DNA of 64,000 nucleotides from Mermis nigrescens. Taxonomy: Eukaryota; Nematoda; Enoplea; Mermithida; Mermithidae. The stretch lies in NCBI GenBank assembly GCA_036768485.1, contig JAVLUZ010000154.1:40296851-40360850 (forward strand). Reading direction: 5' to 3'. A program made the position numbers and the translations under genes. Within the stretch, counting starts at the first letter, position 1; each line of letters begins with the position of its first letter. This document shows positions 1 through 10,828 of this stretch, piece after piece. The notes beneath the pieces were generated by a model. That model had not been told where the DNA came from. It worked only from the letters and a program-made list of their open reading frames with translations, and did not search any database.

Positions 1-373
1 TCAGCTACTGTAATCCTTCCTTTCTAGGTAGCTCGCTTGCGCCTTTGCTCAGAAAACTGGTTTTTAGTGCAACTTGCTGTTGTTGAGCATGCAGTGTGTA
101 TAATATGCTCTTCTTGCTGTGCATACTAAACTTTTTTCCATTTCCGTGATGCTGTTAAGCCACTTATCATCATGCAGGAAATTAAATGAGCTATCAAATA
201 ATCACCTATTTGTTTCAAAAATAACAAAATCTGTCCTTCTAATACCTTCTGATCACTCTGTCTGTTCATCAATTATTGACTTTTTGTATATTGATATTCT
301 GTTGCTGATTTGTGAATATTTTTTGTACTATTTTGCTTAGTATTTCACCTAATATGCTCCTTCATTTTTTAGG
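1..373. other. left edge, nothing recognised
   Basis: AT-rich sequence without a convincing reading frame, RNA or repeat end. The only long open stretch has no recognisable motif and a hydrophobic composition expected from T-rich DNA. Confidence 0.5.
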
Positions 374-1440
374 ATGGTCAAAATGCATGATTCTAGCGAT
401 TTATCTCTTGAAACTTGTGGAAAAATATCAGCATTTCATAAAACTGGATTATTGATATGACAGATATCGCTAAAATTGAACTCTGAGTATGTAATACGGG
501 TCTCAAAATTGTCGACTTCAAATATTATAAAGAAAGAGAAAGCGGAGGGTACATTATTAGCAAAAAACAACTTGGCCCAGCTCGTAAATCAACTGGAAGA
601 CAGGACCAAAATTTGATTTGTCTAGCACTGACCAATAGGAAACAGTCATTATCTGTTATTTTGCGTGATTTTGAGGGTCAGCATTCCATTAAACTTAGCA
701 AACAAACAATTTCAAGGCGTCTGAGTGAACGGGGACTCAAAATTTATCATTGTAAGAAAAAACCTTTGCTTCCTACTAAGAACGTTGCATTATGAAAGGC
801 TTGGGCATCATCTTATAAAAATAAGCCTATTGATTTTTGGCAATCAGTGATTTGGTCTGATGAAAGCCAGTTCTGCCTGGTTTCTGACAGGCCCAAATAT
901 TGTATCCGACAAACAAGCGAAGCTTTCAAGGCAGAATGCTTGACTAAATCTGTCAAGAACACTGATGGTATTATGGTTTGGGCATGTTTTAGCTATAACG
1001 GCGTTGGAAAAATTGCTTGGATCAATAAATTAAATATTGATTCACATCTATACTGCAAAATTATTGACAATAATTTGATGGAAGTTGCAAATAAACTTCA
1101 TCCTAATGGTCAATATGTCTTCCAACAGGACAATGCCCCCTGCCATTGCTCAAAAATAACGCTAAATTACTTTAGATCAGAAATTGATACCCTTGATCAA
1201 TCACTGATTGGCCTGCACAGTCCCCCAATTTAAACCCTATCAAAAATTTGTGGGATTATATTGACCGCCAAATTCACAAAAAGCTTGTTCAAAACAAAGA
1301 GAGCTTTGGAAAGAAGTTGTGGCCGCATCAAATTTTTGCAAAAGCTGGTTACAAGCTTATGTAATTGATTGGATCAAGTGATTAAGAACAAAGGTGGCTC
1401 AACTCAATACTGATTCTTTTGTATTTGCTGCATTGTCTAT
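374..1440 (+). pseudogene. Tc1/mariner transposase relic
   Basis: Remnant of a Tc1-type DDE transposase, the cut-and-paste enzyme that inserts at TA. In sequence: an N-terminal helix-turn-helix part read in pieces (374-790, including KLSKQTISRRL near 692-722), then the catalytic half (847-1233) with WSDESQF at the first Asp and QQDNAPCH at the second, and NPIKNLWDYI near 1235-1260. In active relatives the last motif is NPIENLW; here the catalytic Glu codon is AAA (Lys). The frame shifts around 790-850 and again near 1215, and an internal TGA is present near 457. The element is therefore dead. It abuts the Polinton polymerase fragment, so it may have inserted into it. Terminal inverted repeats were not recognised. 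Confidence 0.85.
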
Positions 1441-1507
1441 TATTACTTTTGTCATTTTGTGTTGTGTAGTGCTTATTAAGCTGGCACATAGTGCATATAA
1501 ACATCAA

Positions 1508-4500
1508 ATTTACAAAAAATTGTAAAAATGACAAGTGTACAAAATTCTATGGAACGTTACTATTATTGTTCCACATGCAAGGAAGAAGCTCAAATTGGAA
1601 TCACAAATGCTACATACAGTCACTGAAATAAGCCACAACTGTTGCCAAAGCTCCTCTAAAATTTGTATTTTATGATTTTGAAACACATCAGGAGGACGTT
1701 GTTGGAGAAAACAAGCTAGTTCCCCTATTTGACCGTAAGCCCAACTTATGCATTGTCCATGTGATGTGCAACAAATGCAAGGATGAACAGATTGACTGTG
1801 ACATTTGTGGAACAAGAAAGCACATTTTTATTGGAAATGACTGTACAGAACATTTTTGCAAATTATGATTCAGTATGGAAAATGTCATTGATATAGCTCA
1901 TAATAGCAAAGGGTTTGATGCCCATTTTATCCTACGCTACCTCTTCAAACAAGCAATTGTGCTTACAATTATAACAAAAGGCCTTGAAATCATATCACCT
2001 CAGTTGGCACCATCAAATTCATTGATTCGTACAACTTCCTGCCAATGGATTTATCAGCAATGCCAAAAGTCTCTGATAAATCCAAGACCAAGAAAGGCCA
2101 TTTCCTGTATTTATTCAATAATGTGGCAAATCAGTCAGACATCGGAAGTTGGCCAGATGCAGGGTTCAATTTGCCAGCCATAATGAGTGGAAAGATACAT
2201 GATGGATTTAATGAGTGGCACAAGGTACAGAAAAATAAATTATTTGACTTCAAAGCTGAATTCCTGATGTACTGTGAATCAGATGTTGACATATTACGCC
2301 ACTGCTGCATGAAAATTTTGAAAGCTATTTATAGATAAAAACTAGCCTGGATCCATTCAAGGGCTGCACTACAATTGCTGGAACCTGCAACAAAGTGTTT
2401 AGGACCAAATACTTAAAGCCAAGCACTATTGGAATCATACCCTATGGCAGCTAAAGAAAAATGATCAGCAATCAATTGCTGCGATTAAATGGATAAAATG
2501 GCTGAGCCATTCAAAGAATATCAACATTCAGCATGCTAGGAATGGCACAGAACAACAAACTAGGCATTATAAAGTTGATGGGATATGTGGAACAAATATT
2601 TATGAGTTTAATAGATGTTATTGGCATGGACGCCCAGTGTGCATGAAAAAGAGGCATCACATGAGTGCTGATCAAGTTCATACAGCAGAAGAAGCTCATC
2701 AGTTGACAATTAAGCAGCAAAAGGACATGGAAATGCGAGGATATTGAGCACATGTGATTTGGGAATGCAGCTACAATGAAGATTCAAAGCAGAACATGGA
2801 AATGCGCCAATTTATTGACTCATTTAAAATTATGCAACCACTGGATCCCAATGATGCATTTTATGGAGGGCAAACAAATGAAGTGAAGCTATGTGACAAA
2901 ATTAAAAGAGCCGCCGATGAATCATTACTTAGATTAATCAGCTATTTGGACATTTGCAGCCTGTATCCAACTGGTAATAAATATGTCAGGTATCCAATTG
3001 GTCATACTCACATTATTACCAAATATTTTTTGCCCATAGACAAAGACAGTCGCCCATATAAAGGACTCATCAAGGCCAAAGTGCTTTCGCCAAAACAAAT
3101 AGTTCATCCAGTGCTTCCATATTGTACAAATGGCAAGCTGATGTTCCCGCTTTGTGCTATATGTGCTGATACAAAAATGCAAGAGGGTTGTAATCACTTG
3201 GAAGAAGAACATGCTTTGGAAGGAGCCTGGGTCACAATGAAGCTATATAAAGCAATAGAATTAGGCCATCAAGTGCTGAAGGTTTATGAAATTTGGCAAT
3301 AAGATGCAGTGAGAGCTATACAATGAAACGAAGATGGGGGAGGCCTATTTACTGAATATGTTGACAAATTTATGTGACTTAAGCAAGAAGCTGATGGTTG
3401 GCCAAGTTGGGTAAAGACCAACTCAGACAAGCTGGACTACATTACTAAGTATAAGAGAGCAAGAAGTAATTCAAATGGCTGCCACAAAGATCGCCAATAA
3501 TCCTGGAATGCGCCAATTAGCCAGGCTGATAATAAATTCATTCTGGGGCAACTTTGGGCAGTGCAATAACATGATGAAGACCACATATCTCACAGCACCA
3601 GCTAAATTATTCGATTTATTACTGGATCCAGTGACAGTTGTGCATAATATCACACTGATCAATGAGAATATGATTGGTGTTACTTATACGAAAAAGAAGA
3701 CTTTGCAGATGTATTCGGAAATATAAAATTCTGTACTTGCAGCATACACAACAACTCAGGCTCGCCTTTGCTTGCACCATTACATCGAGCAACTAGCTTA
3801 TCATGTTTTATATTTTGACACAGACAGTTCAATATCCAAGTCAACCATAGGCGGGCAAGAATATTAGGTGCCAATTGGATCATGTTTGGATTACATGGAA
3901 GTGAAGGAATATGGCAAAGGAAGCTATATTGAAAAATTTGTTAGTGGAGGACCTGAAAAATATGTCTACAAAGTTTATTCAACCAAAAATCAGCAATTTC
4001 AGTACCATATCAAAGTTTGTGGCTTCACTGTATTGCCAGTCACTGCCTCAAAGATCAATTTCAAATCAGTCAGACACATAGTCATTAGTTTTGTTCAAAA
4101 TCCAGTCAATTCAATCAAAATTGACCTTTCCCAAATTTGATGCCAAGCCAATCATTCAATTGTCACCACACATGGGCGTGGATGGGGGGTTTGAGGGGTA
4201 TGCACCACACCTGGGCATGGGGGGTATGCACCCCCAGAAACAAAAATACCCCTCCCCAGAAATCAAAATACCGCTCCCCAAGAATTCAATTTTTGAAAAT
4301 TTTTTTTGCTTTTTTGCAATTTTTTGATGCCAATGGATAGTGCTTGATGAGAAACGTCAAAAAATGGTGTTTTTATCACCATACCACCATTTTTAAGGCC
4401 ATTTTTTGACCTTCAAAAAAATCTTCCACCCTTCCCAGAAATTTCTTGCTGCCCACATTTGGTATGCACCCCCAGAAGTTGAAATACCCCCCTCCCTAGA

Positions 4501-4775
4501 ATTCAAATTTTGAAAATTTTTTTGCTTTTTTAGCAATTTTTTGATGCCATTGGATAGTGCTTGATGAGAAACATCAAAAAATGGTGTTTTTTTGCCATAC
4601 AACCACTTTTAAGACCATTTTTTACCTTTGAAAATTTTTAAACACCCCCTCTCCTGCAGAATTTTGGTTTTGCCCACCTATGATTGTCACTCAGTTAACC
4701 GCAAAAAAATATTGAGTGGTCTATGACAAGTGCTTTGCATTGCCAGACTTTTTGACTGTGCCATATGGATATTAA
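1508..4775 (+). pseudogene. Polinton protein-primed DNA polymerase B, exonuclease and polymerase domains
   Basis: This is the C-terminal two thirds of a protein-primed family B polymerase (DNA_pol_B_2 type), which would replicate the element from a terminal protein. Visible motifs in order: ExoI FYDFET (about 1668-1685), ExoII AHNSKGFDAHFILRYL (about 1894-1941), ExoIII YCESDVDIL (about 2270-2296), polymerase motif A YLDICSLYP (about 2943-2969), motif B with NSFWGNFGQ (about 3535-3561), motif C YFDTDSS (about 3809-3829). The end is YDKC...VPYGY followed by TAA at 4773. A family A MITE (4167-4682) interrupts the last 60 or so residues. Several frameshifts and stops (for example near 2336, 2745, 3300 and 3723) make it a pseudogene. 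The N-terminal part is not upstream; it is found on the other strand at 16328-16945. Confidence 0.92.
4167..4682 (-). mobile_element. MITE family A, copy 1 (double copy)
   Basis: Family A is a non-autonomous element of about 250 bp. Ends are CA(T/C)AC(G/C)TGGGC and its inverted counterpart, followed inside by a G run at one end and a C run at the other, and a conserved core reading GACGTTTCTCATC then GCACTATCCATTGGCATC. Copy 1 carries the internal part twice (4167-4460 and 4461-4682) between one perfect 8-bp duplication, attgtcac (4159-4166 and 4683-4690). The 8-bp size points to the hAT superfamily. It disrupts the polymerase C-terminus. Confidence 0.9.
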
Positions 4776-5030
4776 TATATTAGCACTTTGTATTTTTTGT
4801 GCATTAGAAAAGGGCTAATATTGCCTACAGAAAATGGTGCTGCTGCATGCTCAGCTCAACGTGCTGGCACTGGGCACTGCATTTCCAGTGGCTGAGAAGC
4901 ATGCAAAGTGAGTTAAGTAAGTTTTATATAAGGTTTAATCATTTGTTAATTTGAAGAAAAAATGCTCAATGAAACTTGTATTGATTGAAATTACTTGCAG
5001 CCCATTTACAATGAAGTACCGGGTTGTATG

Positions 5031-5289
5031 CATAGGTGGGCAGCACCGAAAATTCTGGGGGGGTGAAAAAATTTTTAAAGGTCAAAAAATGGTCTTAAAA
5101 GTGGTCATATGGCAAAAAAACACCATTTTTCGACGTTTCTCATCAAGCTCTATCCAATGGCATCAAAAAATTGCTAAAAAGCAAAAAAAAATTTTCTGGG
5201 CGGAGGTATTTTGATTTCTGGGGTGGGGGTATTTCAACTTCTCGGGGGGGTTTTATACCCCCAAACCCCCCCAATGCCCATGGTGTGTG
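5031..5289 (+). mobile_element. MITE family A, copy 2
   Basis: Full-length copy between polymerase and integrase remnants. Perfect 8-bp duplication gttgtatg at 5023-5030 and 5290-5297. Confidence 0.88.
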
Positions 5290-5398
5290 GTTGTATGGTT
5301 TATTGTTGTAGTTTAAACAATTTAGATTATATGCAAAGTTCTGAAAAAACATCTCAAAGAATTATACAAGGGAGTGTACAGCTTAGGTTCTAGCAGAA

Positions 5399-5743
5399 AT
5401 GAGTCTCCAAGAGTGTCCTCAGTGTTCTAGGTTGCCCATATCAGCATACCATTATGAAATTTGCAATTTAATTCATAAGAAACGTTGTTTTCTATATAGA
5501 TGGTGTAGTTCTTTTCAACCAGGTTGCAGGGAATGCATCTTAAAAGTTGTTTGTTGTAAAAAAGGTCTGGGCTTTACTTTTAGATTGTGTATGCAATGTT
5601 CTGGCAAGGTGAATATTGTCAAGAAAAACAAAAACATGCTCTATTTTTTTCTTGAAGATGAGGTTGGACCTCAACCTAAGCCAAATGATATAAGCTTTGC
5701 AGTAGAATGTAAGGACTGTATCTTAAGAGTTGTACAAAATTAA
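5399..5743 (+). CDS. cysteine-rich Polinton-internal ORF, unknown
   Basis: An open frame of 114 codons between the polymerase and integrase remnants. It holds about fourteen cysteines, many as CxxC pairs (CPQC near the start, CREC, CMQC, CKDC), which suggests zinc-ribbon or zinc-finger folding. I do not recognise the family. It could be a Polinton gene of unknown role or an upstream part of the integrase region, since the integrase begins 94 bases downstream. It is the least damaged frame of the element, so expression is conceivable, but the flanking genes are broken. Confidence 0.4.
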   Translation: MSLQECPQCSRLPISAYHYEICNLIHKKRCFLYRWCSSFQPGCRECILKVVCCKKGLGFTFRLCMQCSGKVNIVKKNKNMLYFFLEDEVGPQPKPNDISFAVECKDCILRVVQN

Positions 5744-5836
5744 ATTAGTCTAAAAATATCAGTGAAATTCTGCAAAAAGTGCAAGTATTTTCTGTACTTT
5801 TGCAGAAGGCAAGAAAACTTTATATTTCTATTACGC

Positions 5837-7110
5837 ATGGAAAAAGTATATTACAATCCTAAAACTTGCTACAGTGGTGCTAATATTTTGTCTAGCCGAA
5901 TTAAGCTGCCTAGACATACAATACTTAAACAGTTAGAAACACAACCTAAACCTGCTTATACATTGCACAATGCCCACAAGGAAAAATATGCATGCAATAA
6001 AGTTATAGTTTCAAGATTTGATGAACAATGGGCAGTGGATTTGGCTGATTTGCAATTGCTTAAAAACATAATAATGGTTACGCTATTCTACTAAATTGTA
6101 TTGATGAACAAGTATGCTTGGAGCATACCTTTAAAAAACAAAAGCGCCAATGCTATAGTAAATACATTTAAATCAATTATAGAGAGTGGCTGCAAGCCAG
6201 AATAAAGTTCAAAGCAATGCAGGTACAGAGTTTACAAATAAAAAGTTTTAAGAATTTATATGACAAAATGATGTCCACTTACTCTATAAATAAAAAACTG
6301 AAGGCATCTGTTGTTGAACAATTTATTTATACTTCAAAAGAGTACATGTGGTAATATTTCACAAAGCACAATGCATATGAATACACAGACATATTACAAG
6401 ATTTATTCATAGGCTATATAATAACACAAAGCATAGCACTATTGGCATAGAGCCAGCTAAGGTAAATTCTAAAAATGAAAGAGAAATTTTGCAAAAAGCA
6501 TTTTAAATTGAAACAGGTGACTTCAAATTCAAATATGATAAAGGTGATGAAGTACGCATAAGCAAAGTAGAGGATGTTTTTGAGCAGGGCTATGAACCAA
6601 ATTGGAGCAAACAAAAATTCATAGTCGATGAGAGGTTAAATAGGAAGCCACCTGTTTATATTCAAAATGACACAATGGGTGAAAAACTAGAAGACATATT
6701 TTATGAGCCATAAATGCTGAAAGTTAAATTAATGGACAGCATACGTGGGCAGCAAGAAAATTCTGGGGGTGCAAGATTTTTTTGAAGGTCGAAAAATGGC
6801 CTTAAAAATGGTAGTATGGCGATAAAAACACCATTTTTTGACGTTTCTCATCAAGCACTATCCATTGGCATCAAAAAATTGCTGAAAAAACGAAAAAAAT
6901 TTCCAAAAATTGAATTCTGGGGGGGGGTATTTTGATTTCTGGGGGGGTATTTTGGTTTCTGGGGGGTGTGCACACCCCCCACGCCCAGGTGTGATGGACA
7001 GTGTAGAAATTGTATAGAAAATAATAAAAATGTGCAAAAATTGTCAAAAAACTGAATATTTTGTCTAATGGCATGGTTATCCTAATAAATTTAATGATTG
7101 GGTGAATCAT
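5837..7110 (+). pseudogene. Polinton retrovirus-like integrase with chromodomain
   Basis: Integrase of the Maverick type, a DDE enzyme that inserts the linear element. It starts at ATG 5837 (MEKVYYNPKT). The core shows DEQWAVDLADLQ with the first catalytic Asp (about 6022-6057), then in a shifted frame KYAWSIPLKNKSANAIVNTF (about 6110-6170), QSNAGTEF at the second catalytic position (about 6210) and KLKASVVEQF (about 6297). The second Asp is read as Asn, so the active site is lost as well as the frame. An SH3-like tail (RISKVEDVFEQGYEPNW) follows to about 6720. A family A MITE splits the gene at 6740-6993. Beyond it WHGYPNKFNDWV (about 7062-7100) is the C-terminal half of a chromodomain. Confidence 0.88.
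6740..6993 (+). mobile_element. MITE family A, copy 3
   Basis: 254-bp copy inserted between the SH3-like tail and chromodomain of the integrase. Perfect 8-bp duplication atggacag at 6732-6739 and 6994-7001. A clean reference copy for the family. Confidence 0.93.
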
Positions 7111-7155
7111 ATCATAAAAATCCAAGTCTACATAAGAACTTAGTATCATCAAATA

Positions 7156-7506
7156 ACATTAAAAAAGGACAAATCTGACAATAAACCTAAGGTAACACTT
7201 GAGGATAGGCGACCATTCAGTAGGAGCAATAAGCCTCCTATTGAGCTTTGTGCCCGCAACTTGCCTCACCCCATGTACCCTTTCATGATTGAATTGTGCT
7301 ACTTTTATCAGAAAAGTAGCTGTGAAAGAGACTGTTTTGTAACTGACTCAGGTCACATTTATTTTACGATACAAATGTGCCCAAAATGTGTAAAGTACAA
7401 CAGGGCAATGCAGGAGGCTGGTAGATTGGCTTTAAGTCGCCAAATTGCCAAAACTAAGCAAATGGCGAGTGAATCAGAAAAAGCGCCAACATTTTTAATT
7501 CAGTAA
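7156..7506 (+). pseudogene. Polinton-internal ORF, unknown, cysteine-containing
   Basis: An open frame from about 7156 to a stop at 7504-7506, with an internal ATG at 7273. It reads through a basic/polar stretch (RRPFSRSNKPP), then a segment with CYFYQKSSCERDC and MCPKC, and a polar C-terminus. The paired cysteines could bind zinc. No family recognised. Position between integrase and packaging ATPase suggests a Polinton structural or accessory gene. Confidence 0.35.
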
Positions 7507-8287
7507 AAAAGCATGAGTCACCATAGGAGGGCAGATGGGGCAAACGCCAGACCTAAAATTCAATTCTGGGGGTCTTTTGAATTTTTAGCAGGTTGCCCCA
7601 TTCTGGGAGGGGCCTCCCCAACCCGCGCATGTGAGTCATACATTTGAATATATGTAAATAGAGAGGAAAATTCTAATTTCTCATTTGCTCTCGATTATTG
7701 CTCTCTTGTGAGCGAGTTCCTCAAAAATGGCTCGCGATGGATCTCATTTTGTCAATTTTTGTGATCGGCTACTCCCGGTAATGGCATATGGCAATTATGA
7801 AAATCACAACTTAGCATGCGCTGCTTCATACTTCTGGAATCGTTTTACTGATTTTTAATAACAGTAATGGAAACTTAAAGCAATGAATTACAATCAATCA
7901 GAACAAATTGCATGGGAAAAGATAAATATGTGGTTTTTGGCTATTTGCAATCAGTTTACAAAAGAATGTGCATAACTTTGAAAGAAACATATTTAGCAAA
8001 ATGTGGAATAATTTGCAAACAGAATTTAGATTATTTTGGTTGATGCCTGGCGAAAATACAATTGAGTTTGAAATCAGATGCATCACTAGATCAATCAATA
8101 ATTAAAATTTGTGAATGCGTAAAATTAGAGCTGCTGTAAGTTTGCTTGCATAACAAAAAACAAAACGACCCAAAAAATGGCCTGCACTAAAGCTCCGGGT
8201 CGTTGTCCCACAGGCTGAGCAACTCTTTGAGTTTGGCAGAGTGAGCTTTATTCATATTAGAACAAATTTCAAAAAAATTGCATAAAT
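7507..8287 (+). other. Polinton interior without recognised gene
   Basis: 7540-7625 is a degraded G/C-rich MITE-like fragment. A 43-codon frame starts at ATG 7727 (MARDGSHF...), and 7956-8102 reads through a stretch with MWNNLQTEFRLFWLMPGENT. Both are in + orientation like the flanking genes and may be remains of a capsid or accessory gene, but I cannot name them. Confidence 0.35.
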
Positions 8288-9137
8288 ATGAAACATTCAT
8301 TTACATGCATAGTGGCTGGGCGTACAAAAGCGGGCAAGACATTTTTTGTCAAGCAACTCGTTGAAAATGTCAAAAAAAATTATTTTTTCAACTCCAAAAT
8401 TTATATGGTGGTTTTCTGCTGAAAATCATCATTTACATAAAAAGTTAGCTAAAGATGTTATTTTTATAAAGGGCGCCTTAGACTTCAATATGACATGAGA
8501 ACATTTGTGAAAACCACAGCTCATCCTTATTGATGACCTTATGCTTGAATCAAATAATGATAGTTTATTTACATGCAGTTGCCATCACTGGAATATTTCT
8601 GTTATTCATATTGTACAAAATTTATTTTTCAAAAATCTGAGGACACAGAATAAACGCCAAATATTTAGTTTCAATGACAAATCCTGCCAACAGGCTGCAA
8701 GCATACGTGGGCGGCAAGAAAATTTGGGGGGTCCAAGATTTTTTGAAGGTCAAAAAATGGCCTTAAAAATGGTGATATGGCGATAAAAACACCATTTTTT
8801 GACGTTTCTCATCAAGCACTATCCATTGGCATCAAAAAATTGCGAAAAAAACGAAAAAAATTTTCAAAAATTGATTTCTGGGGGGGGGGTCTTTTGGTTT
8901 CTGGGGGGGTCCAGACCCCCCCCAGATCCCCCCCACGCCCATGTGTGGCTGCAAGTACAAACACTAGCCTGTCAGCTGTATCCACTTAATTCAAAATTTT
9001 TTACAGAAGCTTTTAATGAAGCAACTAAAATACTGATTTCCTTTTTTTATGGATTTAACTCAATCTACGCCAGAAAATTTACATCTGCGTGCAAATATTT
9101 TTCCAAAAATCCAATAGTATATACTGAAAAGGTATAA
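8288..9137 (+). pseudogene. Polinton A32/FtsK-type packaging ATPase
   Basis: Genome-packaging ATPase related to poxvirus A32 and FtsK/HerA. From ATG 8288 the frame reads to a Walker A motif, GRTKAGKTFF (about 8324-8353). Walker B (hydrophobics then DDLML) is at about 8525-8545, followed by a helical stretch with HIVQNLFFKNLRTQ to about 8654. The MITE at 8702-8947 splits the C-terminal part, which resumes with LACQLYPLNSKFFTEAF (about 8968-9018) and stops at 9137. Frameshifts lie near 8420 and 8510. Its neighbour 9145-9513 begins 7 bases later in the same orientation, as in intact Polintons. Confidence 0.85.
8702..8947 (+). mobile_element. MITE family A, copy 4
   Basis: 246-bp copy inside the packaging ATPase. 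Perfect 8-bp duplication gctgcaag at 8694-8701 and 8948-8955. It ends in a long C run before the right terminus. Confidence 0.92.
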
Positions 9138-9144
9138 AAGAAAT

Positions 9145-9513
9145 GTGTGCACGTCAGAGTTATCCAAAATGGCTCCAAAACACGTAAGAAACATTGTTAG
9201 TTACACTGACGTGTTGGCCAAAGCTGAACCCACCCAACGTAAAGCTATATTAAGCACTGCAAATAATGATTTGATTCTATGTCTATGTGAGTGTATTCTT
9301 CATGTATTAGATGGTAATGTTCCTGTAAAATCAGACAAACTGAAAAAATTAATTCGGTACAAGTCATTACTTTGTCAATTGACTGCTGCTGACAACTCAA
9401 TAGAACATAAAAAAGATATACTCCTACAAAAAGATGGTTATCTGCCTATACTGCTCGCGCCTTTATTAGGGATTGCTGGTCAAATGTTAGCCGATACAAT
9501 AACAAAAAGATGA
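9145..9513 (+). CDS. small conserved Polinton protein, candidate virion protein
   Basis: An uninterrupted frame of 122 codons. It resembles a small protein found next to the ATPase in many Mavericks and adintovirus-like elements: an N-terminal half with QRKAILSTANNDLILCLCEC and LDGNVPV, a basic middle, then a hydrophobic C-terminal segment (YLPILLAPLLGIAGQML). Its exact role is not settled to my knowledge; a minor core or capsid-associated protein is possible. Start chosen at the first ATG, 9145; a second Met at 9169 (MAPKHVRN) would fit relatives better, as they usually start shortly before this point. It is one of the few unbroken frames of the relic. Confidence 0.6.
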   Translation: MCTSELSKMAPKHVRNIVSYTDVLAKAEPTQRKAILSTANNDLILCLCECILHVLDGNVPVKSDKLKKLIRYKSLLCQLTAADNSIEHKKDILLQKDGYLPILLAPLLGIAGQMLADTITKR

Positions 9514-9982
9514 TTCATGCAAATAAAAAACTTTTGGTTCCTCGTGATCTTGCTGTGGGGTAAAGTGAAAGCACATTAAAATACATGTCAGATTCAGATC
9601 GCAAAATGTTACACATATTACAAGATAAAGCATTGCCCATCAATGTAAAGTTTTAAAATATATTCAAATTTTATGCAGATATCAGGTAGCAAAGCAAGAT
9701 TTTGAAAAACCGTACCAATTGACAATTAAAGATGAAGAACTACTTCAATTAGAAAGCAAAAAAGAGGTTGATGTGATTGAGGAAGCGCTGCATTATACAA
9801 TACAATACCGCACAAATGGCACAAAAATGCTCTGCTCCTGCTAAAGTATGAGCGCAAAAGACCACACATTAAATGGTCAGACAAGGGTAAGATCATTATT
9901 GATGGAAACAAAATTGTAGGCTCAAATATCATAGATTTCATTAATGATTTCTCACGGATGAGTAAGTCTAAGCAGGTGTCAC
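9514..9982 (+). pseudogene. Polinton conserved ORF, C-terminal Gly-Ser-Asn motif protein
   Basis: Follows the previous gene directly. Pieces of a conserved Polinton protein of unknown function: KKLLVPRDLA (about 9525-9554), YMSDSDRKMLHILQDK (about 9583-9630), then after frame changes IKWSDKGKIIIDGNKIVGSN (about 9875-9935) with IIDFINDF. Such a segment with W(N/S)D.G.(I/L)...G..(V/I).GSN(I/V) recurs in Maverick frames near the ATPase. The MITE at 9983 cuts it off after the last recognisable residues. Confidence 0.5.
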
Positions 9983-10265
9983 CACACCTGGGCGTGAGGG
10001 GTTTGGGGGGTATGCACACCCCCCCAGAAACCAAGATACCCCCCCAACCGGAAATCGAAATACCCCACCCAGAATTCAATTTTTGAAAATTTTTTTGTCT
10101 TTTTTGCAATTTTTTGATGCCAATGGATAGTGCTTGATGAGAAACGTCGAAAAATGGTGTTTTTATCGCCATACCACCATTTTTAAGGCCATTTTTCGAC
10201 CTTCAAAAAAATCTTGCACCCCCGCCCCCCCCCCCCCCCAGAATTTTCTTGCTGCCCACTGTATG
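9983..10265 (-). mobile_element. MITE family A, copy 5
   Basis: Inverted copy with perfect 8-bp duplication ggtgtcac at 9975-9982 and 10266-10273. Contains C runs of up to 17 bases near 10220-10240. Confidence 0.9.
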
Positions 10266-10273
10266 GGTGTCAC

Positions 10274-10571
10274 ACCTTAAAGTTTCCGGCCGGACACTTT
10301 GACGTACCTTCAAATGTCTTGGTTTACCTTAAAGTGTCCGGGCCACAATAACATGCTTAAAAGCTAGAAATCATGTATTTTAATATTGGGATAGAGTGGG
10401 CATCATACATAGATGTAAAAGGATAGGGTTTGAAGCCCCAAAATTCAAAGTCTCTCTTAAATTTGGTAGATTCTGTAGAATTGATTTAGAGTTTTTTGCA
10501 GTTATGCTCCATCTTACTGTCTGAATTTGGCCAACTGCCCCTGCAAAGTATGTAACTATGACAGTTACACG
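10274..10571. other. unassigned spacer between two MITEs
   Basis: About 300 bases with two imperfect copies of a motif like TTAAAGTGTCCGG (near 10277 and 10328). No frame in either strand shows a recognised motif. It may be residual Polinton sequence or the edge of the Gypsy element. Confidence 0.3.
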
Positions 10572-10820
10572 CACACCTGGGCGTGGGGGTTTGGGGGTAT
10601 GCACCCCACCAGAAACCAAAATATCCCCCCCCCCCCAGAATTCAATTTTTGAAAATTTTTTTCGTTTTTTCTTGCAATTTTTTGATGCCAATGGATAGTG
10701 CTTGATGAGAAACGTCGAAAAATGGTGTTTTTATCGCCATACCACCATTTTTAAGGCCATTTTTTGATCTTTAAAAAAATCTTGCACCCCCCTCCAGAAT
10801 TTTCTTGCTGCCCACGTATG
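10572..10820 (-). mobile_element. MITE family A, copy 6
   Basis: Inverted copy with perfect 8-bp duplication gttacacg at 10564-10571 and 10821-10828. Last of the six copies clustered in the Polinton/Gypsy block. Confidence 0.92.
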
Positions 10821-10828
10821 GTTACACG

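Noticed and set aside
9726..10172. 148-codon minus-strand frame
   Set aside because: Antisense to the Polinton frames and runs into MITE A; the + strand gives recognisable protein.
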